Of a stretch of 64,000 nucleotides of DNA, positions 18,165 to 26,922 are shown in pieces. Source of the stretch: Tessaracoccus rhinocerotis. Its GTDB lineage: Bacteria; Actinomycetota; Actinomycetes; Propionibacteriales; Propionibacteriaceae. Every line of letters starts with the position of its first letter. Position 1 is the first letter of the stretch. A program made the translations under genes and the position numbers. The notes below the pieces were generated by a model that saw only the letters and a program-made list of their open reading frames with translations, was not told where the DNA came from and did not search any database. The stretch is from NCBI RefSeq assembly GCF_007197885.1, contig NZ_VKKG01000004.1, positions 352,778 to 416,777 on the forward strand. Reading direction: 5' to 3'.

Positions 18165-20117
18165 ATGACGTCGCAGGCCGCCTCGTGGGACAGGGGTCGA
18201 TTGGCAGCTTTCGCCGATCAACTGCTCCTCGCGGTGCGCCCCTATGCCACCGAGGGCCGGGCCCGCTTCAACCTGCCGGGGGAGCGCAGCGGCCTGGGCT
18301 CGGACATCGACGGGCTCGAGGCGTTCGCCCGCACCTTCCTGATGGCCGGCTTCCGCCTTAGGGGTGAGGGCGGCGCGGATCCCCACGGACTCGCCGAATG
18401 GTACGCGGCCGGGCTGGATGCCGGCACCGACCCCAACTCCGCCGAGCGCTGGCTGCGCCTCGACGAGCACCCGCAGGCGAAGGTGGAGGCCGCCTCCATC
18501 GCGCTCATCCTCGACGTGACCCGCGAGTGGATCTGGGACCGGCTGCCCTCGACGGTGCAGCGCAACGTCATCGCCTACCTCGCCGCCGCCGTCGGTGACG
18601 ACACCTACCCGCAGATCAACTGGGTCTGGTTCCGGCTCGTGGTGCAGACGTTCCTGCGCTCGGTCGACGGCCCGCACGAGATCTCCGAGATGGCAGCCGA
18701 CCTCGCCACGCACGACACCTTCCTGCGCGCCGACGGCTGGCTCGCCGACGGGCCCGAGCGCGCCTACGACCACTACACCGGCTGGGCGCTTCACCTCTAC
18801 CCGACACTGTGGGCCGGCATGCGCGGCGCCGAGGACCTCGCCGCACCCCGCGTGACCTCCGACCGCGCCCTGCTCGACCGGTTCCTCACCGACGCAGTCC
18901 GCCTCGTCGGCGCCGACGGCTCGCCCCTGCTGCAGGGCCGCAGCCTCGTCTACCGCTTCGCCGCGGCCGCCCCATTCTGGGTGGGCGCGATGGCCGAGGT
19001 GCCGTCGGTCCCGCTCGGCCAGCTCCGCCGCGCCGGCTCCCGCATCGTCGAGCACTTCGCCACCCGCGGCGTCCCGAACGCCGACGGCCTGCTGGACCTC
19101 GGCTGGTTCGGCTCCTGGCCCGATCTGGCGCAGGCCTACAGCGGCACCGGCTCGGCCTACTGGGCATCCAAGGGGATGCTCGGGCTGGCGCTGCCGGCCG
19201 ACCACCCCGTCTGGACCAGCCCCGAGGTGCCGCTGCCCGCCGAGGCCGCCGACGAGATCACCGTGGTCCGCGCGCCCGGCTGGCTGGTGAGCTCCACCGC
19301 CTCCGACGGCATCGTGCGCGTGATCAACCACGGCACCGACCACGCGCTGGTCGGCGCGCAGGTCGCCGACAGCCCCCTCTACGCGCGGCTCGGCTACTCC
19401 ACCGCCACCGCACCGCTGCTGGACGCCGAGAGCTGGCTGAACCCGCTCGACAACTCCGTGGCAGTGGTCGACGGCGACGGCAACGCCTCGCACCGCTCCG
19501 GCATGGACCTCCTCGAGGTGCGCATGGACGAGACCGACGCCGGCCCCGTCGGCGTGGCAGCCTCCGCCACCGACGCCCACTGGGTGGCCGCCGACGAGGT
19601 CCAGATCCACCACGGCTCCGGCTTCACCGGCACCGCCACCCCGGCGGGACGGCTCACCGTCGTCTCCATCGTTCGCGGCGCCTCCGAGATCCGGCTGGCC
19701 CAGCTGGTCGACGCCCCCGAGCGCGCCCGCCAGCTGCGGATCGGCGGCTGGAGCGTCGCCGACACGGCCGCTGACCGGCTCCAATCCGTCGTGCACTCCG
19801 ACGCGGCAGCCAGCCGCAGCGAGGACCGCACCGACGCCGGCCCGCTCGGCCGGCACACCACCACGCCCTGGGTGGGCTTCGACCTGCCCCTGGAGTCCTG
19901 GGTCTGGGCGCTCGTAGAGCTCTCGGGCAACGCAGGAACCGCCCGACCGGTCGTCGACGTCGTCGAGACCGCGACCGGCATCGAAGTGACGGTGACCTGG
20001 CCCGACGGCCGTCGCACCGCCACGAGCGTCAACACCGACCGTCCCCGCGCCATCCCGGCCGGGGGAGGAAACCGAACAGACCCAGAGCCGGGTCTGCAGA
20101 TGAAGGAGTATGAATGA
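18165..20117 (+). CDS. DUF2264 domain protein
   Basis: A protein of 650 residues, soluble, no signal peptide. The N-terminal part is a helical toroid-like domain (LGSDIDGLEAFARTFLMAG, GWLADGPERAYDHYTGWALH, AYSGTGSAYWASKG), which is the DUF2264 signature. The C-terminal part is beta-rich. DUF2264 genes often sit in polysaccharide loci beside heparinase-like and GH88/GH105 genes, and the fold suggests a glycan-active enzyme, but the reaction is not established. I chose the ATG at 18165 for its AAGGGA box; a GTG at 18147 is in frame. Its end overlaps the next start by ATGA. Confidence 0.8.
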   Translation: MTSQAASWDRGRLAAFADQLLLAVRPYATEGRARFNLPGERSGLGSDIDGLEAFARTFLMAGFRLRGEGGADPHGLAEWYAAGLDAGTDPNSAERWLRLDEHPQAKVEAASIALILDVTREWIWDRLPSTVQRNVIAYLAAAVGDDTYPQINWVWFRLVVQTFLRSVDGPHEISEMAADLATHDTFLRADGWLADGPERAYDHYTGWALHLYPTLWAGMRGAEDLAAPRVTSDRALLDRFLTDAVRLVGADGSPLLQGRSLVYRFAAAAPFWVGAMAEVPSVPLGQLRRAGSRIVEHFATRGVPNADGLLDLGWFGSWPDLAQAYSGTGSAYWASKGMLGLALPADHPVWTSPEVPLPAEAADEITVVRAPGWLVSSTASDGIVRVINHGTDHALVGAQVADSPLYARLGYSTATAPLLDAESWLNPLDNSVAVVDGDGNASHRSGMDLLEVRMDETDAGPVGVAASATDAHWVAADEVQIHHGSGFTGTATPAGRLTVVSIVRGASEIRLAQLVDAPERARQLRIGGWSVADTAADRLQSVVHSDAAASRSEDRTDAGPLGRHTTTPWVGFDLPLESWVWALVELSGNAGTARPVVDVVETATGIEVTVTWPDGRRTATSVNTDRPRAIPAGGGNRTDPEPGLQMKEYE

Positions 20118-21472
20118 ACCGCCGACTCATCGCCGCCTCGGCAGCCCTGGCGTCACTGGCGCTTCTCGTGACCGGCTGCGGCGCGGACACCGAGGCCCCA
20201 ACGGACACCGAGACCACCGCCGGTGGCACCACCGCCGCGGAGACCACCCCCGCCGGTGACACCGGCAGCACCGAGCCCAAGGGCGAGCTGACGCTGGCCG
20301 GCTGGAGCCTCAACACCACGCCCGAGTTCCAGACCCTGGCCGACGGCTTCAACGCCACCAACCCCGAGTACACGGTCACCGTCAGCGAGTACCAGGCCGG
20401 CAACGACTACGACACCCAGATGATCACGGACCTCGCCGCAGGCACGGCACCGGACCTCTACATCATGAAGAACCTCGTCAACTTCTACACCTACGCCGCG
20501 GGCGAGCAGCTCGTCGACGTCTCCGACGTGGCCGGGACCCTGGACAACGAGTCGGTCTCGGCCTACGAGCTCGACGGCGCCACCTACGCCATCCCCTACC
20601 GCCAGGACGCGTGGTTCCTCTACTACAACATCGACCTGTTCGAGCAGGCCGGCGTCGAGGTCCCCGACGGTTCCTGGACGTGGGACGACTACGCAGCCGC
20701 GGCCACCGAACTCTCGGAGAAGCTCGAGGGCGACACCAAGGGTGCCTACACCCACAGCTGGCAGTCCGTCATCCAGGGCTTCGCAAACGCGCAGAGCGAG
20801 GGTGCCGACGTCCTGTCCGGCGAGTACGACCACCTGAAGCCGTACTACGAGCGTGCGCTGCAGATGCAGGCCGACGGCGCCATGGAGGCCTACGGCACCG
20901 TCACCACCAACAGCCTGAGCTACCAGTCGCAGTTCGGCACCCAGAAGGCGGCCATGCTGCCGATGGGCTCCTGGTACATCGCCACCCTCGTCGCCCAGCA
21001 GGCTTCCGGTGAGGCCGAGGACTTCGCGTGGGGCATCGCACCCGCGCCGCAGTTCGACGAGTCCACCGCCGGCACCGACAACACCCCCGTCACGTTCGGT
21101 GACCCCACCGGCATCGGCATCAACCCGGCCATCGAGGACGAGAAGCTGGACACGGCCAAGGCGTTCCTGAGCTACGTCGCGTCCGAGGAGGGGGCCAAGG
21201 CCCTCGCCGGCATCGGCATCACCCCGTCGGTGATGAGCCCCGAGGTCACCGACCTGTTCTTCCAGCTCGACGGGATCGCCGAGGACGAGCTGTCCCGCTG
21301 GACCTTCGAGAACCGCACCGTCATGCCGGAGAACTCGGTCTCGCAGCACACCGCCGAGATCAACACCCTGCTCGGTGAGCTGCACTCGGCCGTCCTCAGC
21401 GACAGCGAGGGCATCGACGCGGCCATCGAGAACGCGGAGAACCGCGCGAAGAACGAGATCCTGAACCGCTGA
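20114..21472 (+). CDS. Sugar ABC transporter substrate-binding lipoprotein (uronate locus)
   Basis: A 452-residue extracytoplasmic binding protein with lipobox LVTGC near residue 22, followed by a Thr/Glu-rich linker and a family 1 binding domain (GWSLNTTPEFQTLADGFN, YRQDAWFLYYNIDLFEQAG). The ATGA overlap couples it to the DUF2264 gene. It should capture oligosaccharides released outside the cell, for the permeases at 21549 and 22466. Confidence 0.92.
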   Translation: MNRRLIAASAALASLALLVTGCGADTEAPTDTETTAGGTTAAETTPAGDTGSTEPKGELTLAGWSLNTTPEFQTLADGFNATNPEYTVTVSEYQAGNDYDTQMITDLAAGTAPDLYIMKNLVNFYTYAAGEQLVDVSDVAGTLDNESVSAYELDGATYAIPYRQDAWFLYYNIDLFEQAGVEVPDGSWTWDDYAAAATELSEKLEGDTKGAYTHSWQSVIQGFANAQSEGADVLSGEYDHLKPYYERALQMQADGAMEAYGTVTTNSLSYQSQFGTQKAAMLPMGSWYIATLVAQQASGEAEDFAWGIAPAPQFDESTAGTDNTPVTFGDPTGIGINPAIEDEKLDTAKAFLSYVASEEGAKALAGIGITPSVMSPEVTDLFFQLDGIAEDELSRWTFENRTVMPENSVSQHTAEINTLLGELHSAVLSDSEGIDAAIENAENRAKNEILNR

Positions 21473-21480
21473 TCCCGCCC

Positions 21481-21511
21481 GGCGCCGGAGGTCCCCCCGG
21501 CCTCCGGCGCC
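21481..21511 (+). promoter_or_regulatory. Intercistronic hairpin after the binding-protein gene
   Basis: A perfect 11-bp stem (GGCGCCGGAGG and its complement) with a 9-base loop lies in the 76-base gap between binding-protein and permease genes. No T-run follows. Such hairpins commonly protect or partly end the upstream message, so that more binding protein than permease is made. Confidence 0.65.
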
Positions 21512-21548
21512 CCACTTCCCGCCCACACACGCCCCAGGAGAAAGGCGC

Positions 21549-22466
21549 ATGTTGACCACCGTCGACACGTCGCGCCCACCCACGCGACGACGAGGAGCGC
21601 TGAAGCTCCACAACACCCTGCAGGGATGGTCGTTCATCCTGCCGAACTTCATCGGGTTCGGGATCCTGACCCTCGTCCCGGTGATCATGCTGTTCTACTA
21701 CTCGCTCACGGAGTGGAACGCCTTCGGCAAGGCCACCTTCGTCGGGCTCGAGAACTTCAGCCGGCTGCTCGGCGACTCCAGCTTCTGGACCGCGCTGTAC
21801 AACACCGGCTACTACAGCGTCTTCCACATCCCCCTGACGCTGGCCGCGGCCCTCGGGTTGGCGCTGCTGCTGAACACGGGAATCAAGGGACGCGGTTTCT
21901 TCCGGACCGCGGCGTTCTTCCCCTACATCACCTCCATCGTCGCCATCGCCGTCGTGTGGAACCAGATCTTCAGCCCCGAGTACGGCCCCATCAACCAGGC
22001 GCTGCGGTTCTTCGGGATCGCCGACCTGCCCGGCTGGACCGCCTCGGCCCAGTGGTCGATGCCCGCCGTGATCATCGTCGGCGTGTGGCGCGAGATGGGC
22101 TACTACATGCTCCTGCTGCTGGCCGGTCTCCAGACCATCCCGGCGCAGCTGTACGAGGCCGCCAAGGTCGACGGCGCCTCCGCCTGGCAGCGCTTCCGCA
22201 ACGTCACCATCCCCGGACTGCGCCCCACCCTGTTCTTCGTCACCGTGATGCTCACCATCGGCAGCCTCAAGGTGTTCGACCTGATCCTCGTCATGACCAA
22301 CGGCGGCCCGGGCAACTCGACGCTCGTGCTCAGCCAGTTCATCTACCGCAAGGGCTTCGAGGAGAACCAGTTCGGCTACGCGTCGTCGTCGGCCGTGGTG
22401 CTGTTCTTCATCTGTCTTTCCATCACGCTGCTCCAGTACTTCTGGAACCGCAGGCAGGAGAAGTGA
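21549..22466 (+). CDS. Sugar ABC transporter permease 1 (uronate locus)
   Basis: A 305-residue membrane permease with six hydrophobic segments and the EAA loop QLYEAAKVDGASAWQRF near residue 205. The ATG follows AGGAGAAAG. It overlaps the next gene by one base (TGATG). Confidence 0.92.
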   Translation: MLTTVDTSRPPTRRRGALKLHNTLQGWSFILPNFIGFGILTLVPVIMLFYYSLTEWNAFGKATFVGLENFSRLLGDSSFWTALYNTGYYSVFHIPLTLAAALGLALLLNTGIKGRGFFRTAAFFPYITSIVAIAVVWNQIFSPEYGPINQALRFFGIADLPGWTASAQWSMPAVIIVGVWREMGYYMLLLLAGLQTIPAQLYEAAKVDGASAWQRFRNVTIPGLRPTLFFVTVMLTIGSLKVFDLILVMTNGGPGNSTLVLSQFIYRKGFEENQFGYASSSAVVLFFICLSITLLQYFWNRRQEK

Positions 22467-23302
22467 TGACCGAGAACCTGGTCCTCAAGCGCATCGGCAA
22501 GGTGCTCGTCTACATCCTGCTCGTGGCTGCCGCCCTCGGCATCCTGCTGCCGTTCTACTGGATGGTGATGAGCTCCATCAAGACCAACAACGAGGTCTTC
22601 ACCGTCCCCATCAAGTGGTGGCCGGACATCCCGCAATGGCAGCACTACGTGGAGATCTTCGCCAAGTCGGACATGACCACCTGGCTGAAGAACACGCTGC
22701 TGCTGTCGGTGGTGGTGACGTTCATGCAGGTCCTGACCGGCAGCTTCGCCGCCTACGGCTTCTCCAAGGTGCGATTCCCCGGCCGCGACGTGCTGTTCCT
22801 CGCCTACATCGGAACCATCGCCGTGCCGTGGCAGTCCTACATGATCCCGCAGTTCCGGCTGCTCTCGGACATGGGCCTGGCCAACACGTTGTGGTCCATC
22901 ATCGCGCTGCAGGCCTTCGGCGCCTTCGGGGTGTTCCTCATGAAGCAGTTCTTCGAGACCATCCCCGAGGACCTCAGCGAGGCCGCGCGGCTGGACGGGC
23001 TGTCCGAGTACGGCATCTACGCGCGCATCATGATGCCGCTGTCGGTGCCCGCCATCGCCAGCCTCACGCTGCTGACGTTCGTCACCACCTGGAACGACTA
23101 CCTCGGGCCGCTGATCTACCTGCGCAACCCGGACCTTTGGACCATCCAGCTCGGCCTGCGGACGTTCGTCTCCCAGTACGACGCCGACTACGCCCTGATC
23201 ATGACCGGAGCCGTCCTCTCGACGCTGCCGATCGCGATCATCTTCCTGCTGGGCCAGCGCTACTTCATCGAGGGCATCGCGTCCACGGGACTGAAGGGCT
23301 GA
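22466..23302 (+). CDS. Sugar ABC transporter permease 2 (uronate locus)
   Basis: A 278-residue permease from the ATG at 22466, whose A is shared with the TGA of permease 1. The EAA loop reads EDLSEAARLDGLSEYGI, and the C-terminus ends STGLKG. No ATPase gene is present in the operon, so a shared MsiK/MalK-like ATPase must come from elsewhere. Confidence 0.92.
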   Translation: MTENLVLKRIGKVLVYILLVAAALGILLPFYWMVMSSIKTNNEVFTVPIKWWPDIPQWQHYVEIFAKSDMTTWLKNTLLLSVVVTFMQVLTGSFAAYGFSKVRFPGRDVLFLAYIGTIAVPWQSYMIPQFRLLSDMGLANTLWSIIALQAFGAFGVFLMKQFFETIPEDLSEAARLDGLSEYGIYARIMMPLSVPAIASLTLLTFVTTWNDYLGPLIYLRNPDLWTIQLGLRTFVSQYDADYALIMTGAVLSTLPIAIIFLLGQRYFIEGIASTGLKG

Positions 23303-23306
23303 GGCA

Positions 23307-23954
23307 ATGGTCGAGAACCACCTGTTCCTGAAGGTGTCCGGGGTGATCTACCTGGCGCTCATGACGAACTTCCTCATGGTCGCCACCAGCCTGCCGCTCG
23401 TGGTGCTGCTGCTGGCCACCGACCCCACCGGGACCTGGCCGTTCGTCGCCGTGGCAGCCGTCGCGGCCGCCCCCAGCCTGCCCGCGACGTTCTCGACCTT
23501 CGCCCGCTACAGCGACGCCGGCGACGTCGCCGTGGTGCGCAACTACTTCCGCGCCTGGCGGCGCCACGCCGTCAGGGCCTGGCAGATCGGTGCCCTCACC
23601 GTCGCGCTGTGCACGGTGCTCGCCGTGGACATCGCCTGGGCGTTCGGCCACGAGGTCGGCGCCGTCGCGATCCCCGTGTTCGCCACGCTGATCGCCCTGG
23701 TGGCCGGCGTCGCGCTGGGCGGGCTCGTGGCCGTCACCGAACGGCCCGAGCTGCGCCTGGCCGCGCTGGCCCGGGCGGCCACCTTCCTGATGGCCAAGCG
23801 CTGGTACCTGACCCTGATGTCGCTGGCGGCGTTCGTCGTCCTGCTCGCCATCACCGCTGAGCGGCCCGCCATCGGGCTGGGCGTCGTCGCCGCGCCGCTG
23901 CTCTACCTCGTGTGGGCCAACACCCGTTTCACGTTGCGCCCCATCCTCACCTGA
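23307..23954 (+). CDS. YesL-like membrane protein (DUF624)
   Basis: A 215-residue protein with five or six hydrophobic segments and the DUF624-like central part (SLPATFSTFARY, RNYFRAWRRHA). YesL-type proteins are regular companions of ABC importers for pectin or glycosaminoglycan fragments; their role is unknown. It starts four bases after permease 2 and lies before the GH88 gene, the same order as in known rhamnogalacturonan loci. Confidence 0.75.
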   Translation: MVENHLFLKVSGVIYLALMTNFLMVATSLPLVVLLLATDPTGTWPFVAVAAVAAAPSLPATFSTFARYSDAGDVAVVRNYFRAWRRHAVRAWQIGALTVALCTVLAVDIAWAFGHEVGAVAIPVFATLIALVAGVALGGLVAVTERPELRLAALARAATFLMAKRWYLTLMSLAAFVVLLAITAERPAIGLGVVAAPLLYLVWANTRFTLRPILT

Positions 23955-23976
23955 AACCCCGAAGGGACCCCACCAC

Positions 23977-25164
23977 ATGTCGACCATGCCCCGCGCTGCA
24001 ACCAGCACGGACAAGGCCTTGGACGCGGCCGTCGCGATCGCGCACAGCCACCTGAAGCGCTTCGCCGACGTCTACCCGGAGGACACCACCATCGACGGGG
24101 TCTACCCGCTGCGGCGCGCCCAGTACGGGCAGCCCGAGGGCGGCAACACCGAGTGGACCACCGGGTTCCTGCCCGGGATGCTGTGGGCGCTGGGGGAGGC
24201 CTCCGGCGACGAGGCGCTGCTCGACGGCGCGCAGGCGCACGTGCCGAGTTTCGTCGAGCGCATCACCGGCCGCATCGACATCGCCACCCATGACCTCGGC
24301 TTCCTCTACACCTTGTCCTGCGTGACCGCCTGGCGCGAGCGCGGCGACGAGGTGGCCCGCGACGCCGCCCTCCTGGCCGCCGACCACCTGATGACCCGGT
24401 TCCTCGACTCGGCCGGCATCATCCAGGCCTGGGGCGACCTGGCCGATCCCGCGCAGCGGGGCCGCACCATCATCGACAGCCTGATGAACCTGCCGCTGCT
24501 GTACTGGGCCACCGAGACCACCGGCGATGCCCGCTACCGCGACGCCGCCGTCCGGCACACCCGCGCGTTGCGCGACAACATCGTTCGCGCCGACGACACC
24601 ACCCACCACACCTTCCACTGGGACCCCGAGACCGGCGAGCCGCTGCGGGGCAGCACGGCCCAGGGCTACGGCGACGACTCCTGCTGGGCCCGCGGCCAGG
24701 CGTGGGGGATCTACGGGTTCACCCTCGGCTACCGGCACACCGGCGACGAGACGCTGCTCGAGCTGGCCGGGCGGCTCGCGGACTACTTCCTCGCGCACCT
24801 GCCCGCGGACAGGGTGCCGTACTGGGACCTGATGTTCACCGACGCCGACGGCCAGGAGCGGGACTCCTCGGCGGCCGCGATCTCGGTGTGCGGGCTGCTC
24901 GAGCTCGCCGCCGCCACCGGCAGGGCAGACTACGGGCAGGCGGCCGAGGAGATCCTCGAGTCGCTGGCCACCGACTACGCCACCGACGGCACCGGCCCCC
25001 GCGACTGCCTGCTGCTGCACAGCGTCTACGACAAGAACGGCGGCAAGGGCGTCGACGAGGGCAACCTGTGGGGCGACTACTTCTACGCCGAGGCGCTGCT
25101 GCGCCGGACCCGGCCAGAATGGGTGTCGTACTGGCACCCGCTTGAGGGAAAGGAATCCCGATGA
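23977..25164 (+). CDS. ugl: GH88 unsaturated glucuronyl hydrolase
   Basis: A 395-residue cytoplasmic (alpha/alpha)6 enzyme. It hydrates the 4,5 double bond of unsaturated uronic acids left by lyases and so releases the free keto sugar. The catalytic aspartates can be placed: Asp106 in THDLGF and Asp167 in RTIIDSLMNLPLL. Their spacing of 61 equals that of Asp88 and Asp149 in the characterised Bacillus enzyme. CWARGQAWGIYG and DSSAAAISVCGLLEL are further family signatures. GAAGGGA lies upstream of the ATG. The product feeds KduI and KduD, encoded directly downstream. Confidence 0.9.
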   Translation: MSTMPRAATSTDKALDAAVAIAHSHLKRFADVYPEDTTIDGVYPLRRAQYGQPEGGNTEWTTGFLPGMLWALGEASGDEALLDGAQAHVPSFVERITGRIDIATHDLGFLYTLSCVTAWRERGDEVARDAALLAADHLMTRFLDSAGIIQAWGDLADPAQRGRTIIDSLMNLPLLYWATETTGDARYRDAAVRHTRALRDNIVRADDTTHHTFHWDPETGEPLRGSTAQGYGDDSCWARGQAWGIYGFTLGYRHTGDETLLELAGRLADYFLAHLPADRVPYWDLMFTDADGQERDSSAAAISVCGLLELAAATGRADYGQAAEEILESLATDYATDGTGPRDCLLLHSVYDKNGGKGVDEGNLWGDYFYAEALLRRTRPEWVSYWHPLEGKESR

Positions 25165-25931
25165 TCCTCGACCAATTCTCCCTTGACGGGAACGTGGCGC
25201 TCGTGACCGGCGCCACCCGCGGCCTCGGTCGAGCGATGGCCGTGGCCCTCGCCGAGGCCGGCGCCGACGTCGCACTCGTCGGCTCGAGCTCCCGGGCAAC
25301 CGAGACCGCCGAGCTGGTGGAGGCCGCCGGGCGGCGCGCCCTCACGCTGGTCTGCGACCTCGCGAGCGCCTCCGTCGAGGAGCTCGGCGACCTGGTCGCG
25401 CAGACCGTCGCGGGCCTCGGCGGGCTGGACATCCTGGTCAACAACGCCGGCACCATCCGCCGCTCCCCGGCGCTGGAGCACCCCGAGTCCGACTGGGACG
25501 ACGTGGTGCAGGTGAACCAGAAGGCCGTGTTCTTCCTGGCGCAGGCCGCCGCGAGGGTGATGATCGAGGCCGGCGAGGGTGGCCGGATCATCAACACCGC
25601 CTCGCTGCTGAGCCACCAGGGCGGCATCAACGTCGCCTCCTACACCGCCTCCAAGCACGCCGTCGCCGGTCTGACGCGGGCGATGTCCAACGAGTGGGCA
25701 CCGCTGGGGATCAACGTGAACGCGATCGTCCCGGGCTACTTCGCCACCGACAACACCGCCGCCCTGCGCGCCGACGACGACCGCTCCCGCGCCATCCTGG
25801 AGCGCATCCCCGCCGGCCGCTGGGGCGAGGCCTCCGACCTGTCCGGCGCCGCCGTGTTCCTGGCCTCCCGCGCGTCCGCCTACGTCCACGGCACCCTGCT
25901 GGCCGTCGACGGCGGCTGGCTCGCCCGCTGA
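25161..25931 (+). CDS. kduD: 2-dehydro-3-deoxy-D-gluconate 5-dehydrogenase (KduD-like SDR)
   Basis: A 256-residue short-chain dehydrogenase. It has the Rossmann motif TGATRGLG (residues 16-23), VNNAG, and the catalytic Tyr and Lys in SYTASKHAV. Length and the FATDNTAAL and IPAGRWGE segments fit KduD. With KduI it converts the released keto-uronate to 2-keto-3-deoxygluconate. It overlaps the GH88 gene by ATGA. The KDG kinase and aldolase are not in the window. Confidence 0.88.
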   Translation: MILDQFSLDGNVALVTGATRGLGRAMAVALAEAGADVALVGSSSRATETAELVEAAGRRALTLVCDLASASVEELGDLVAQTVAGLGGLDILVNNAGTIRRSPALEHPESDWDDVVQVNQKAVFFLAQAAARVMIEAGEGGRIINTASLLSHQGGINVASYTASKHAVAGLTRAMSNEWAPLGINVNAIVPGYFATDNTAALRADDDRSRAILERIPAGRWGEASDLSGAAVFLASRASAYVHGTLLAVDGGWLAR

Positions 25932-25994
25932 CCCGATTCCGAGTAACGAAGTCCCGGCAATCCGGTCGGGCACCCACTGCAAGGAGAAATCATC

Positions 25995-26813
25995 ATGGAG
26001 AACCGCTACGCCTGCGCCCCCGAGCACGTCGCCGGGATGCGAACCGCAGAACTGCGCGAGCGCTTCCTGGTCGAGAACCTCTTCACCGACGGCGAGGTGA
26101 ACTTCACCTACAGCCACCACGACCGCGTCATCCTCGCCGGCGCAGTCCCCGCCGAGGGTGCCCAGCTGGAGCTGCCCACTCCCGAGGCGCTGCACGCCGA
26201 GCACCTGTTCGACAACCGCGAGGCCGGCATCATCAACATCGGCGCCGACGCCGAGGTCACCGTCGACGGCCAGACCTACACCGTCGCCCACAAGGGCCTG
26301 CTCTACGTCGGCCGCGGCACCAGGAGCGTCACCTTCTCCGCACCGGGCCGGTTCTACCTGTACAGCGCACCCGCGCACACCGAGTACCCGACCACGCTCG
26401 TGGGTCCGGACGAGGGCAACGTGCTGGAGCTCGGCGAGCAGGAGACCTCCAACAAGCGCACCCTGCGCCAGCTGCTGTTCAACGGCGACGTGAAGTCGTG
26501 CCAGGTGATGATGGGGGTCACCACACTCGCGCCCGGCAGCATGTGGAACACCATGCCCGCCCACACCCACGACCGCCGCATGGAGGCCTACCTCTACTTC
26601 GACGTCGCCGACGAAGCCCGCGTCATCCACCTGATGGGCGAGCCGTCCGAGACCCGCCACCTGGTCGTCGCCAACGAGCAGGCGGTCATCTCGCCCAGCT
26701 GGTCCGTCCACTCCGGAGTCGGCACCAAGGCCTACTCGTTCATCTGGGCGATGGCCGGGGAGAACCAGAAGTTCGACGACATGGACCCGGCTCCCGTCAC
26801 GTCGATGGAGTGA
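25995..26813 (+). CDS. kduI: 5-dehydro-4-deoxy-D-glucuronate isomerase
   Basis: A 272-residue cupin-type isomerase. The metal-binding pattern is visible as MPAHTHDRRMEAYLYFD, and FVARINS-free but otherwise typical sections such as FDNREAGIINIG and VGRGTRSVTF match KduI. It precedes KduD in the pathway, converting 5-keto-4-deoxyuronate to 2,5-diketo-3-deoxygluconate. AAGGAG precedes the ATG. It is the last gene of the operon and is closed by a long hairpin. Confidence 0.92.
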   Translation: MENRYACAPEHVAGMRTAELRERFLVENLFTDGEVNFTYSHHDRVILAGAVPAEGAQLELPTPEALHAEHLFDNREAGIINIGADAEVTVDGQTYTVAHKGLLYVGRGTRSVTFSAPGRFYLYSAPAHTEYPTTLVGPDEGNVLELGEQETSNKRTLRQLLFNGDVKSCQVMMGVTTLAPGSMWNTMPAHTHDRRMEAYLYFDVADEARVIHLMGEPSETRHLVVANEQAVISPSWSVHSGVGTKAYSFIWAMAGENQKFDDMDPAPVTSME

Positions 26814-26856
26814 CCGGGCGCCCGCCTCGGTGCGGGCTTCGTGACCCGTGGTGACC

Positions 26857-26920
26857 AGCTCCGGCGACACGCCTCGGTCCCTGCTCTGATGGGCAGGCTC
26901 CGAGGCGTGTCGCCGGAGCT
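26857..26920. terminator. Long hairpin between kduI and the subtilase gene
   Basis: Arms at 26857-26877 and 26900-26920 form a perfect 21-bp inverted repeat (starting AGCTCCGGCGACACG) around 22 bases. It separates two convergent genes and should stop both transcripts. The left part belongs to a dispersed repeat also found at 9336-9358. Confidence 0.8.
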
Positions 26921-26922
26921 CG

